A stretch of 64,000 bases of DNA, from the NCBI GenBank assembly GCA_045617625.1, contig JAZLJA010000012.1:124001-188000 (forward strand), in the 5' to 3' direction. A program made the translations under genes and the position numbers. How positions within the stretch are numbered: position 1 is the stretch's first letter; the number at the start of each line of letters is the position of its first letter. Of the stretch, positions 45,549 through 54,429 are shown one piece after another. This stretch comes from Firm-04 sp045617625. Lineage in GTDB: Bacteria > Bacillota > Clostridia > Oscillospirales > Ruminococcaceae. Below the pieces are notes generated by a model. The model was not told the DNA's origin and made no database searches. It saw nothing but the letters and a program-made list of their open reading frames with translations.

Positions 45549-45787
45549 CAGTCGTCCTCAAGCGAATCGATCAGTTCTGCGAGTGCTTTTGCAGAGTTGA
45601 AGTTCTCAGGGATGATCTTATCCGCAGGAATTGCAACGTCAAATTCGTTGCTGATCTCGGTGATCACCGTGATGATATCGAAGGAATCGAGAATCTTGTC
45701 GTCGATCAGTGTGGTGCAGGATTCAAAATCCACATCCTCATGCAGATCTTTGAGGATGCCCAGCAGGGTCTCATAGGTTTCGCTCAT
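45548..45787 (-). CDS. Acyl/aminoacyl carrier protein (DltC-like)
   Basis: A 79-aa four-helix carrier protein. Ser35 in LDSFD is the expected phosphopantetheine attachment site; helix III and IV read ISNEFDVAIPADKI and SAKALAELIDSL. The start at 45787 has GGAGGA about eight bases upstream; in-frame extensions to 45892 overlap the adenylation gene and are rejected. It sits between the adenylation gene (31 bases upstream) and the MBOAT gene (one-base overlap), the place of DltC in a Dlt set. Confidence 0.92.
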   Translation of the reverse strand: MSETYETLLGILKDLHEDVDFESCTTLIDDKILDSFDIITVITEISNEFDVAIPADKIIPENFNSAKALAELIDSLEDD

Positions 45788-45818
45788 ATATGTGTCCTCC
45801 ATAACAAAAGTTTTATAT

Positions 45819-47330
45819 TTATGCGTTATCATAAATTGCTTTGAGTGCCTTTCTATCCAGCTTGCCGTTGGGAGTATGGGGCATTTCGTCAAGCTTCCGA
45901 ATGGTATTGGGCTGCATATAGCGCGGCAGACGTTCTTTCAGATATGCCGCGATCTCGGGCTTTTCCACCGCGCCTGTATAGAACAGCACGATCTTGCCCT
46001 TCACCTTATCGTAAATACAGCCAACTGCCTCAATACCGTCATAGAGTCCGCAGTTGATCTCGATCTCGCCGAGTTCAATGCGGTGCCCCATGTGTTTGAT
46101 CTGATAATCTTTCCGCGAAACAAACACCAAGTCGCCGTCCGCATTATAATGTGCGATATCGCCTGTGCGGTAGATCAGCTCAGGGAAACGGGTTTGCAGC
46201 GGATTTTGTGTGAACACCTCTGCGGTTTTGTCAGGCTGCCCGAAATATCCCATTGTCAGGCAGGTGCCGCGGATGCAGATCTCGCCGGGTTCGCCGAATT
46301 CCGCTTCCTTGTTGTTCTCATCGAGCAGGATGATGCCCGTGTTGCGGAACGGCTTGCCGATCGGAATTGCCTCTGTCTCCTCAAAATCGCGTGTGACATG
46401 GTAATAGCAGCTCATGCCCGTTGCCTCTGTGGGACCGTAGAGATTCGTGAAGCTTGCGTTTGGCAGCACTTCTTTCCACAGGCGGTATTGTTTCACGGGG
46501 AACACTTCGCTGCCGAATGCAATGGTGCGCAGCGTCTCGGGCTTGACCGTTTTGAACGTGCCGAGTGCCGAGATCATCGTCAGCGCGGAAACGACCCAGC
46601 AGATCGTGTTGATCTTATGCTCGTTGAGATACTCGACCAGCTTGATGGGCAGCGAAAAATACTGCTTCGGCACAAGATAGGTCGTGGCACCGAATTTGAG
46701 CGTCGGATACAGTTCTTTCAGGCAGGCATCAAAATACAGCGGCGTCTGATTGCCGAATACCGTATCTTCATCGAAGCCCAGTGTTTCGGAGAGGTTTTCG
46801 ATGTAGTCGATGACCGAGCGATGGCACGCGAGAATGCCCTTCGGCACGCCTGTTGAACCCGATGTAAACACAATATAGATCGGGTCGATATCGAGCTGCT
46901 TTGTGCGGATCGCGGTGAGGGCGGCATCGTTGACGGGTGTTTGGATCATCTCGTCAAACAGATACGCATTGCCCGAAAAACCGTAATCGGCAAGGAGCGG
47001 TTTTGTCGCGGCGTCGCAGATGACGGCACGCGGTTTCAGCTGCTCCAGAATCATTTCAATGCGGAATGCGGGCATTTCCACATCCAGCGGAACATAGTAG
47101 CAGCCGCCGTACAGCACGCCGAAAAATGCGTTGATCGCCGCAGGAGACTTCTCCATGAATACTACCACAGGCTCACCGTAAAGCCCGTCGTTTGCCAGTG
47201 CCGACCCGATCGCGCGTGCGTTATCGGAGATCTGCGCAAAGGTCAGCCGGCAGTTGTCGTCCGCAAATGCGATCTTATCGGGCACCCGCGGCACGGTCTG
47301 TTCGAGATATTCGAGTACATTTGTCTGCAT
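45819..47330 (-). CDS. DltA-like amino acid adenylation enzyme
   Basis: 503 aa, the length of DltA. Core motifs are complete: A3 FTSGSTGVPKGI, A4 TPLYFDACLKELYP (the Asp that binds an alpha-amino group is present), A5 NLYGPTEAT, A7 YRTGD, A8 GHRIELGEIE and A10 PNGKLDRKAL with the adenylation lysine. It should activate an amino acid with ATP and load it on the adjacent carrier protein. At the DltA pocket segment FxFCGEVL this protein reads IAFGSEVF, so the D-Ala-contacting Cys is absent. ATG with AAAAGGAAG upstream. It follows the racemase gene by 61 bases. Substrate unknown. Confidence 0.93.
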   Translation of the reverse strand: MQTNVLEYLEQTVPRVPDKIAFADDNCRLTFAQISDNARAIGSALANDGLYGEPVVVFMEKSPAAINAFFGVLYGGCYYVPLDVEMPAFRIEMILEQLKPRAVICDAATKPLLADYGFSGNAYLFDEMIQTPVNDAALTAIRTKQLDIDPIYIVFTSGSTGVPKGILACHRSVIDYIENLSETLGFDEDTVFGNQTPLYFDACLKELYPTLKFGATTYLVPKQYFSLPIKLVEYLNEHKINTICWVVSALTMISALGTFKTVKPETLRTIAFGSEVFPVKQYRLWKEVLPNASFTNLYGPTEATGMSCYYHVTRDFEETEAIPIGKPFRNTGIILLDENNKEAEFGEPGEICIRGTCLTMGYFGQPDKTAEVFTQNPLQTRFPELIYRTGDIAHYNADGDLVFVSRKDYQIKHMGHRIELGEIEINCGLYDGIEAVGCIYDKVKGKIVLFYTGAVEKPEIAAYLKERLPRYMQPNTIRKLDEMPHTPNGKLDRKALKAIYDNA

Positions 47331-47391
47331 TGTCTGACTTCCTTTTCATGTTCTCTCTGGGATTTATAATGTATAAAATATGGATGCACCG

Positions 47392-48108
47392 TCACAGTGC
47401 CATCGGAGACACCTTATTCAAATACCCGCAAGCCTCAACGGCTCGGGCGGCAAGCACTTCCATCGCGTCGAGATATCCTGCGCCGATCTCCTGTGTCTGC
47501 TTGATGACCGAAAGCTCCGTGCAGCCCAGGATCATGCGGTCTGCACCAAGCCCGCGAAAATATCGTCCGATTTCCTCCAGCATATCCAGATCGGCGGGCT
47601 GCCCCTTTTTCACATTCTCGTAGATCAGGTGCATCACCAGCCGCTGATGTTTCTCGTCGGGCACACAAAACGCGAGCTCCTGCGCGGATAACGCCTTCTG
47701 AAACAATCCGACCTGCAAGGTGCCGTCTGTTGCCAGAATGCCGATTTTTTTATGCCCCTGCATCTTCAGCAGTGCGGCAGTTTCGGTGATCGGGTTGATG
47801 AGCGTGCCGCGAATCGCTGCGGAGATCTCATGCCCGAAGCTGTATGCAGTCATGCAGGGCATGGCAAGCACCTCTGCGCCGAGCTGCTCCAGCACAGATG
47901 CCGTTTCGAGCAGGACAGGCAGCGGGCTGTTCTTGCTTTTTCCAAGAAGATACGCAGTTCTGTCAGGTGTTTGCGGGCGACTGTATAAAATCGTTTCGAT
48001 GTGATCCTGATCGGACTGTGCGGCAGTCATTGCCGTCAGCAGCGACATGAACTGTGCCGATGCCATCGGTCCCAGACCGCCGATGATGCCGAGTTTTTTC
48101 TGCGCCAT
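47392..48108 (-). CDS. Aspartate/glutamate racemase family protein
   Basis: 238 aa. N-terminal signature KKLGIIGGLGPMASAQFM. Two active-site cysteines: AMPCMTAYS near 84 and LGCTELSVI near 195, both needed for the two-base racemase mechanism. The family (PF01177) includes Asp, Glu and broad-range amino acid racemases; the first motif differs from the common CNTAH. It lies 19 bases after the transglutaminase-like gene and 61 before the adenylation gene, so it may supply the D-amino acid that the adenylation enzyme uses. GGGAGGA precedes the ATG. Confidence 0.92.
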   Translation of the reverse strand: MAQKKLGIIGGLGPMASAQFMSLLTAMTAAQSDQDHIETILYSRPQTPDRTAYLLGKSKNSPLPVLLETASVLEQLGAEVLAMPCMTAYSFGHEISAAIRGTLINPITETAALLKMQGHKKIGILATDGTLQVGLFQKALSAQELAFCVPDEKHQRLVMHLIYENVKKGQPADLDMLEEIGRYFRGLGADRMILGCTELSVIKQTQEIGAGYLDAMEVLAARAVEACGYLNKVSPMAL

Positions 48109-48126
48109 AGCCTCAATCCTCCCTTA

Positions 48127-49632
48127 TCATTCGGTCGGAGTTGCGGGATAAAGGCTCTTATCGCGCTTGAAGCAGCCGCCGTTCTTTGCAGAATAGCTGT
48201 CCATCCAAGCGTCAGATTTCATGAAGAAGTTGGAGATGCCGACACGGGGAGTCGGATCGGCGTGCCACCAGTTGCCGTCAATGCGGATCATATTCCACCA
48301 GTGACGGTCTGCGCCCTGATAATTCGCGGGATGATACACCATGAGATTTTCGATGCCCGCGCAGGTATAAAGCAGTCTTGCGAATCCGTAATAATTGCGG
48401 CAGTCACCGTATTTCTGGCGAATGGCAAGTGCTGCGGGATAGATCCAGTCTTTGTCCAGATCGGGATATTCGGTGTTGTTGTCCTTGAAGTACATATGAT
48501 CCTGCACGTAGCGGTAGCACTTCCAAGCCTTGTCCTTTTCCGAAAGTTCCCCTGCATCTGCAAACAATTCGTCGGTGATGCGGTAGCCCATGAGCATGAA
48601 CATCTCCGCATCGATCTTGGTCAGGTCGGTGTCCTTCGGCAAAACCGTCACCTTTGCGGTCTGTGTTGCGGTGTTGCCTGCGGCATCTTTTGCGGTATAG
48701 GTGACACTGTATTCGCCTGCGGTTTTGATGGAGAATCCTGCGTCCTCCGATGCGAGAATGGAAACCTCGCCGTCCACGGCATCCACTGCCTTGACATTGT
48801 GCGTATAGGAAAGCGGGCAGCCCTCGATCGTGGTCAGATCCTTGATGCCCTCAAACACAGGTTTTTCCACATCGCCCGTGACGGCATAGGCCGCATCGAG
48901 TGTGGTGACGTTGCCTGCTGCATCGGTGATGACAATTTTTGTGGTTTTGTTGTCGCCGATGGTCTCGGTGTCGGGTGCGGGGCTGAATGCGATCGTCACC
49001 TCCGAAGCATCGCTGACGCTTTCGAGGAAGTCCTCCTCTGTGGGCTGCTGATGCGCGCCGAATGCGATCTTGTCGCGGAGTTTCGCTTCAGGTGCCACGG
49101 TATCCTGCACCACAACGGTGAACGGAAATGTGCCGTTTGCAAGGGTCACATCAACGGAATATGTGCCGATGCCGTTGATCTCGCTCAGCGGCGGATTGAT
49201 GACTGCGTCAGCGCAGTCGGCGCCCAGAAGGGTTGCTGCATCATTTGGGGTGCCGAGTTCCCACTGCAAATTCGCATCGCGGATGATGAGCTTTGCATTT
49301 TCGGTGCGGATGGTATCATCTGCAAGCTGCATGGAAAGCGCGATGGTCTGTTCGCCCACTGTTTTCTGCGGCTCTGCGGTATAACGGATGACCTTGACAA
49401 AGCCTGCTGTGTCGGGATTCAGATACGATTCGGGAGTGGGAAGCTCCTCCACGCTCCAGATGGTTTTTTCGGCTGCGGCATAATCATGGGTGTTGGAAAT
49501 GGGGCTGTCATCAGAATGCCCTGTGGCAATCAGAATGACCACCAGAATCAAAACCGCCATCACCAGAACAGCGGCAAGGCTATAACTGATCGTCAGAAAA
49601 ATATTGCCCCTTGCCTGCGTTTTCTGCTTCAT
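48127..49632 (-). CDS. Membrane-anchored protein with Ig-like repeats and transglutaminase-like domain
   Basis: 501 aa. One membrane helix (about 15-38) with a short cytoplasmic tail. Residues 60-330 hold two or three beta-sandwich repeats of the DUF5011/HYR type (TYSVDVTLANGTFPFTVVV, then GEYSVTYTAKDAAGNTATQ). The C-terminal 170 residues are transglutaminase-like: Cys near 407 in KYGDCRNYYGFARLL and the His-Asp pair in WWNMIRIDGNWWHADPTPRV. The domain should lie outside the cell and could cut or join amide bonds in the envelope. First gene of the operon behind a strong promoter. Confidence 0.88.
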   Translation of the reverse strand: MKQKTQARGNIFLTISYSLAAVLVMAVLILVVILIATGHSDDSPISNTHDYAAAEKTIWSVEELPTPESYLNPDTAGFVKVIRYTAEPQKTVGEQTIALSMQLADDTIRTENAKLIIRDANLQWELGTPNDAATLLGADCADAVINPPLSEINGIGTYSVDVTLANGTFPFTVVVQDTVAPEAKLRDKIAFGAHQQPTEEDFLESVSDASEVTIAFSPAPDTETIGDNKTTKIVITDAAGNVTTLDAAYAVTGDVEKPVFEGIKDLTTIEGCPLSYTHNVKAVDAVDGEVSILASEDAGFSIKTAGEYSVTYTAKDAAGNTATQTAKVTVLPKDTDLTKIDAEMFMLMGYRITDELFADAGELSEKDKAWKCYRYVQDHMYFKDNNTEYPDLDKDWIYPAALAIRQKYGDCRNYYGFARLLYTCAGIENLMVYHPANYQGADRHWWNMIRIDGNWWHADPTPRVGISNFFMKSDAWMDSYSAKNGGCFKRDKSLYPATPTE

Positions 49633-49701
49633 AATGAATCAAACCTTCGTTCTCTATGATTTCTCAAAAATGCCGAACTGCATTTCAAAACATTCCATTT
49701 T

Positions 49702-49730
49702 ATTATATCGCGTTCTTTGGGCTGTGTCAA
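49702..49730 (-). promoter_or_regulatory. Promoter of the Dlt-like operon
   Basis: On the minus strand, TTGACA (49730-49725), 17-base spacer, TATAAT (49707-49702). Both boxes match consensus. Confidence 0.88.
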
Positions 49731-49844
49731 GCAAATAATCACGTTATAGAGCGCATAAACGAGATTGTGCTTTTTTGAATTGCAATTTTTGGTTATTTTT
49801 TAGTCTGTCGTCCAAAGCTTCATAAATTCTTAAACGTTTTCCAC

Positions 49845-49873
49845 TTGCTTTTTAAGGTGCAATCCAGTATAAT
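49845..49873 (+). promoter_or_regulatory. Promoter of the two-component system
   Basis: TTGCTT at 49845-49850, 17-base spacer, TATAAT at 49868-49873. It diverges from the Dlt-like operon promoter, 115 bases apart. Confidence 0.8.
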
Positions 49874-49912
49874 AGAGACGGAAAAGATATCAAAACACAA
49901 GGAGCTGACAGC

Positions 49913-50602
49913 ATGGAAACCATTCTCGTTTGCGATGATGAACGCGATATCGTCTCTGCACTGAATATCTATCTGACTGCCGAAGGCTATCAGGTTGCCG
50001 CCGCCTATAACGGCGCGGAAGCCGTGGAACGCATGAAACAGGGGGGCATCCGGCTTGTCCTCATGGACATCATGATGCCCGAAATGGACGGCATCACTGC
50101 AATGGCGGAGATTCGCCGCTTCAGCAATGTGCCGATCATTCTGCTCACGGCAAAATCAGAGGATACGGACAAAATCCTCGGGCTCAATGTCGGCGCGGAT
50201 GACTACATTACAAAGCCGTTTTCGCCCGTGGAGGTCATTGCACGGGTGCGCTCACAGCTTCGCCGCTATCTGCGGCTGGGCGCGGCGGTGCTGCCCGATT
50301 CCGATGTCATCACAGTGGGCGGCATCTGCCTCAGCACCAAGGCGAAATCCGTCACCAACGATGACATCGCGGTGAACCTCACCCCGACCGAATTCGATAT
50401 TCTTCTGCTGCTGATGCAGAATGTCGGGCGGGTGTTTTCGCCAAAGGAAATATACAGTGCCGTGTGGAAAACCTGTGCCGACGGCGCAGAGAATACCGTG
50501 GCAGTCCATATCCGCCATCTGCGCGAAAAACTGGAGATCAACCCCGCACAGCCCCGATACATCAAAGTGGTGTGGGGGCAGGGCTATAAAATCGAGGGCT
50601 GA
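49913..50602 (+). CDS. OmpR/PhoB family response regulator
   Basis: 229 aa. Receiver domain with acidic pocket CDDE and phospho-acceptor Asp52 in LMDIMMPEMDG, then LLTAK and the lysine in YITKPFSPVEV. The C-terminal winged helix shows LTPTEFDILLLLMQN and VAVHIRHLREKLE. ATG with AAGGAG upstream. The stop overlaps the region before the sensor kinase. The gene diverges from the Dlt-like operon, so that operon is a plausible target, by analogy with peptide-sensing systems that control dlt. Confidence 0.95.
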   Translation: METILVCDDERDIVSALNIYLTAEGYQVAAAYNGAEAVERMKQGGIRLVLMDIMMPEMDGITAMAEIRRFSNVPIILLTAKSEDTDKILGLNVGADDYITKPFSPVEVIARVRSQLRRYLRLGAAVLPDSDVITVGGICLSTKAKSVTNDDIAVNLTPTEFDILLLLMQNVGRVFSPKEIYSAVWKTCADGAENTVAVHIRHLREKLEINPAQPRYIKVVWGQGYKIEG

Positions 50603-50634
50603 TGCCAAAGTCTCTCTATCGGAGTGTATCGACT

Positions 50635-53028
50635 ATGAAAAACAACTGGAAGGAATCGGCAGGGCTGAAAGTGACAGCGGCAATGCTGACGATCCTGTTT
50701 TTATGGCTTGCAGCCTGCTGCGGGCTTGCGGCGGCTGTCTGTGCGGCATTCGGCTATTACTCTGCCGACCGTATCAGCGGCGAGGCGTTTGTCGAAACGC
50801 ACAGCTCGCAGAGTGAATTTCAAATGTTCTATGAAAGCCTGCGGAACAGCCAGCTTGCGGCTTCCGAAGAAGAAAAGACTCTGCCGCTTTCTGAATTTGC
50901 CCGCAAAAACTCATATTATACCGCATGGTTTGCCCCCGAAACCACCAATCTGCGGTTCAAGATCCTCTCCCCCGAGGGCGAATGCGTGTTCACCAACGAT
51001 TCCGTGCCGATGGAAGAACAAGAACTGATCGGCAAATATTCGTATCCCCTGCATCTGGTTTTGTCGCACGCACGCGACCAGAAGACCGTCCACTTTACCG
51101 ACCTCACGGCTGTGGAATCTGCCAACATGGCGAATTATCTGGAGAACCCCTCGGCATTCATCAACTGGTATTTCGCCGACGACGCCATAGATAATGCCTA
51201 TCACAACGGCGTTGCCGTCAGGCACTTCGTCCCTTCGGATCAGCGGTATTCAGAGATTTTCCCCGACCTCGAAACAGCAAAGGCGTTCAACTATAAGGAA
51301 AAATACGGGGAAAACTGCACCGCTGAAATTCTCCCGACACAGCCCGCTGAAAACATGGAAAATGCGGAATACATTCTGATCGTGACTCCCTATGAGACCG
51401 AATACTACCAGACCTCCCTTTCTGAATTTCTGGAACGGCAGTCGCAGGGCGAACGCATGGAAGCCTATGAGATTCCGACACTGAATCAGATCTCCGAGAA
51501 CGGGCTTGACGTCATCATCAATGCCGACAACATCATCGCCGGTGACATAACCGTGATCGCCTACATCCCAAAAGCTCTGCCTGTTGACGACATCATCCGT
51601 CAGGATTATAAACTCTATCTCGCACTGGATTTTTGCAGCAGCTGGGTTCTGATCGGCGTATTCTTCTTCGGTGCGCTTGCCATCTGCGCAGGCATCGTGC
51701 TCTGTATGTGCGCAGGACATGAGGCAGGCAAACAAGGCATCACCGCTTCCCGTTTCCACAGCATCGCCTACGAATTTTTCTATTTTCTGCCTGTGGCACT
51801 CTTGTTCTTTTCGTTTATCCTCGTGCTGATGCTGCGCGATTTTGTCAGTTCATGGCAAGCCATCTGCGTGATCTGCACGGGGCTGACGCTCACCATTGCC
51901 GCAAGCTGTGTCCTCTGGCTATACACCACGGCGATCCGTGCAAAATGCGGCACATTCTGGACAAGCTTCGGGCTGATCCATCTGTTTATCATGGGCACGC
52001 ATCTCCTGCGCGGTCAAATCATACTCAGCCTTTTTACCGCCGCCTATGCCGTGCTGCTGTTTTGCCTCAATGTGTTTGCGCTGCCCGATACGCATCATGG
52101 TGTGATGCAGTTCGCAATTCTTCTGCTCGATGCCGTAACAGTTGCGCTGATGCTTTATTTCATCTATGCATTTTTCCGTCTGAAAACACGGGCAAAGCAC
52201 ATGGCAGAAGGGGATTATACCCCCGAAACGCCGCCCATTCCGCTTGCCGCCGATTTCCGCGACTTTTCCCTCGCGCTCGACCACATGACGGACAGCATCT
52301 CCGCGACCGTGGCACAGCAGACAAAATCCGAACGGATGCGCACGGAACTGATCACCAATGTCTCGCATGACCTGAAAACGCCCCTCACCTCGATCGTCAA
52401 TTACGTCGGGCTGCTGGACAGAGAACCCATGCAGACCGAACAGGCAAAGGAATATCTGGAGGTGCTGAAACGGCAGTCGAACCGACTCAAAAAGCTCACC
52501 GAGGATCTGGTGGAAGCCTCAAAAGCCTCGACGGGCAACCTCGCAGTGGAACTGCTGCCGATGGACGTTTCCGTGCTGATCTCGCAGCTTGCCGCCGAAT
52601 ATGAAGAACGCTTTGCCACACGCAGTCTGACGCTTGTCACCGCCCTGCCCGATTCGCAAACACGCATCCTCGCCGACGGTCGGCACATCTCGCGTGTGTT
52701 CGATAATCTCCTCGGCAACGCTTATAAATATGCGATGCCCAACACCCGCATTTATCTCGATGTGGAAAAATCAAACGGTCTTGTGCACATCTGCATGAAA
52801 AACATCTCGGAGCATTCGTTGAACATCTCCCCCGATGAACTGACAGAACGCTTTGTCCGCGGCGATGTTTCCCGTCACACGGAGGGCAGCGGGCTCGGGC
52901 TTTCCATCGCAAAAGATCTGACCATGCTGCAAAACGGCACGCTCGCGCTGCAAATCGACGGCGACTTGTTCAAGGCACTGCTCACATTCCCCGAATATTA
53001 CGAATATACGCCTGTTTTGCCTGTATAA
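50635..53028 (+). CDS. Sensor histidine kinase with large extracellular domain and seven membrane helices
   Basis: 797 aa. One helix at about 12-38, an extracellular domain of about 290 residues, then six hydrophobic helices (about 340-530; for example FYFLPVALLFFSFILVLM and VMQFAILLLDAVTVALML). The cytoplasmic part has HisKA with the phospho-histidine in NVSHDLKTPLTS near 577, and HATPase with FDNLLGNAYKYA and GSGLGLSIAKDL. Start 50635 has GGAG ten bases upstream; an in-frame ATG at 50602 overlaps the regulator stop and is also possible. The signal is unknown. Confidence 0.92.
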   Translation: MKNNWKESAGLKVTAAMLTILFLWLAACCGLAAAVCAAFGYYSADRISGEAFVETHSSQSEFQMFYESLRNSQLAASEEEKTLPLSEFARKNSYYTAWFAPETTNLRFKILSPEGECVFTNDSVPMEEQELIGKYSYPLHLVLSHARDQKTVHFTDLTAVESANMANYLENPSAFINWYFADDAIDNAYHNGVAVRHFVPSDQRYSEIFPDLETAKAFNYKEKYGENCTAEILPTQPAENMENAEYILIVTPYETEYYQTSLSEFLERQSQGERMEAYEIPTLNQISENGLDVIINADNIIAGDITVIAYIPKALPVDDIIRQDYKLYLALDFCSSWVLIGVFFFGALAICAGIVLCMCAGHEAGKQGITASRFHSIAYEFFYFLPVALLFFSFILVLMLRDFVSSWQAICVICTGLTLTIAASCVLWLYTTAIRAKCGTFWTSFGLIHLFIMGTHLLRGQIILSLFTAAYAVLLFCLNVFALPDTHHGVMQFAILLLDAVTVALMLYFIYAFFRLKTRAKHMAEGDYTPETPPIPLAADFRDFSLALDHMTDSISATVAQQTKSERMRTELITNVSHDLKTPLTSIVNYVGLLDREPMQTEQAKEYLEVLKRQSNRLKKLTEDLVEASKASTGNLAVELLPMDVSVLISQLAAEYEERFATRSLTLVTALPDSQTRILADGRHISRVFDNLLGNAYKYAMPNTRIYLDVEKSNGLVHICMKNISEHSLNISPDELTERFVRGDVSRHTEGSGLGLSIAKDLTMLQNGTLALQIDGDLFKALLTFPEYYEYTPVLPV

Positions 53029-53075
53029 TATCAGGTTTCGCGGGCAATCTCAGCTTGGGAGATGACCTATCAGCC

Positions 53076-54062
53076 ATGAAAATTTTGTTTGTGTTTACAG
53101 GCGGCACCATCGGCAGCACCCTTGACGGAAACTATATCTCCGTGGATGCAAAAAAGCCGTATCTGCTGCTGGAACGCTATGCCGAGAATGAGAAGCTGCC
53201 CGATTTCGACACCGCCGAACCATACACCGCGCTGAGTGAACACAACACGGGCAGCGAGCTTTCCGCGCTGATTGCCTGTGTGCGGGAAAACATCAGCAGC
53301 TACGACGGAATCATCATCACGCACGGCACCGACACCCTCCAATACACCGCCGCCGCACTCAGCTATGCATTCGGCAGCTGCACACCCCCGATCTGCCTTG
53401 TTTCCAGCAATTTTCCCATTGAACATCCGCAGGCAAACGGGCTTGCAAACCTTCGCGCCGCGATCGCGTTCATTCGGCAGGGCGGCGGAAACGGTGTGTT
53501 CGTGATGTATCAAAATCAAACAGATGCGCGGGTTTCCGTACATCGCGGCACAAGACTGCTGGCGAGTCAGGCGTTTTCCGATGCGGTTTTCAGCGTGCAT
53601 AATTGCCCGTTCGGGTGGATATCTTCAGAAAATGTGCGGTTTTTGCCAAATCCGACGTATCACGAATCGCCCGATGCCGTGAAGCCCTTCGCCGTGACCG
53701 ACCTCCCCGCAGCCTGTCCGCAGATCCTGCGCATTGTCCCGTATGTCGGCTTTCAGCATCCTTCGATTTCGCAGGAGATACGTTATATTCTGCACGAAAG
53801 TTATCATTCGGGAACCATCAACACACGCACGGAATCGGCACGCGCCTTTTTTGTGGATGCCAAGTGCAGAAAAATCCCCGTGTTTCTCACAGGCGTGTCA
53901 GGCGGTGCTTCTTACGCATCTGCAAAAGATTTCACAGAACTTTCTATTTTGCCGCTGCCGCCCATCACGCCAACCGCCGCCTTTCTCAAGCTATGGTTTT
54001 GCGCTGAAACAGGCGCAGATGCGAAAAAAATCATGTTTCTTCCACTCGGCGGTGATTTCTGA
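53076..54062 (+). CDS. L-asparaginase family protein
   Basis: 328 aa. Two catalytic threonine motifs of type I/II asparaginases are present: FTGGTIGS at the N-terminus (Thr11) and ITHGTDTLQYTAA near residue 80. The middle also keeps NFPIEHPQANGLANL. No signal peptide, so probably cytoplasmic. The family hydrolyses Asn (sometimes Gln) to the acid and ammonia. The C-terminal half is diverged from well-known enzymes, so substrate is uncertain. Start ATG 53076 (MKILFVFTGG); a TTG at 53055 is an alternative. It lies 47 bases after the kinase gene and may be co-transcribed. Confidence 0.85.
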   Translation: MKILFVFTGGTIGSTLDGNYISVDAKKPYLLLERYAENEKLPDFDTAEPYTALSEHNTGSELSALIACVRENISSYDGIIITHGTDTLQYTAAALSYAFGSCTPPICLVSSNFPIEHPQANGLANLRAAIAFIRQGGGNGVFVMYQNQTDARVSVHRGTRLLASQAFSDAVFSVHNCPFGWISSENVRFLPNPTYHESPDAVKPFAVTDLPAACPQILRIVPYVGFQHPSISQEIRYILHESYHSGTINTRTESARAFFVDAKCRKIPVFLTGVSGGASYASAKDFTELSILPLPPITPTAAFLKLWFCAETGADAKKIMFLPLGGDF

Positions 54063-54072
54063 AACAATCTGT

Positions 54073-54128
54073 CCGTCCCTGTCTGCCATCGGGATTTTTG
54101 CCCGTGCATTCAGGGACGGCATTTTTGT
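54073..54128 (+). terminator. Terminator of the kinase/asparaginase unit
   Basis: CCGTCCCTG pairs with CAGGGACGG over a 29-base loop, which contains the smaller hairpin CGGGATTTTTGCCCG. A run ATTTTTGTTT follows. Confidence 0.75.
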
Positions 54129-54429
54129 TTGAAGATATGCGTTTTCCGACAGATGTGCGCAAAGCCCGCGTTCATGGCGAGAATTTTTTTCCATTTTGCC
54201 GATATTTCCAAATAATCCCCTAAAATTTGTGCACATTCGATATCACCAACGGATTTTTTGAACAACTTTTATGTTTTTTCACTGGAATATTGGTGAATTT
54301 GGCTATTGATTTTTTGACCGAAATCGGCTATAATATTGTATATTGTAGTAACAATAAACTGTCGCAATCCAACGTGCCGACAGAACATACTAAATTTTTA
54401 TCAGACGTTGGAGAATGGAGTTAAAGTAT
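54129..54429. other. Intergenic region before glgP
   Basis: AT-rich stretch holding the glgP promoter at 54306-54334 and a leader of about 90 bases. An open frame at 54227-54424 crosses the promoter and has no ribosome site. Nothing else recognised. Confidence 0.6.
54306..54334 (+). promoter_or_regulatory. Promoter of glgP
   Basis: TTGATT at 54306-54311, 17-base spacer, TATAAT at 54329-54334. A TTGACC at 54314 is only nine bases from the -10 and is not used as the -35. Confidence 0.75.

Noticed and set aside
54227..54424. 65-residue plus-strand frame before glgP
   Set aside because: It crosses the glgP promoter and ends inside the glgP ribosome site; no ribosome site of its own.
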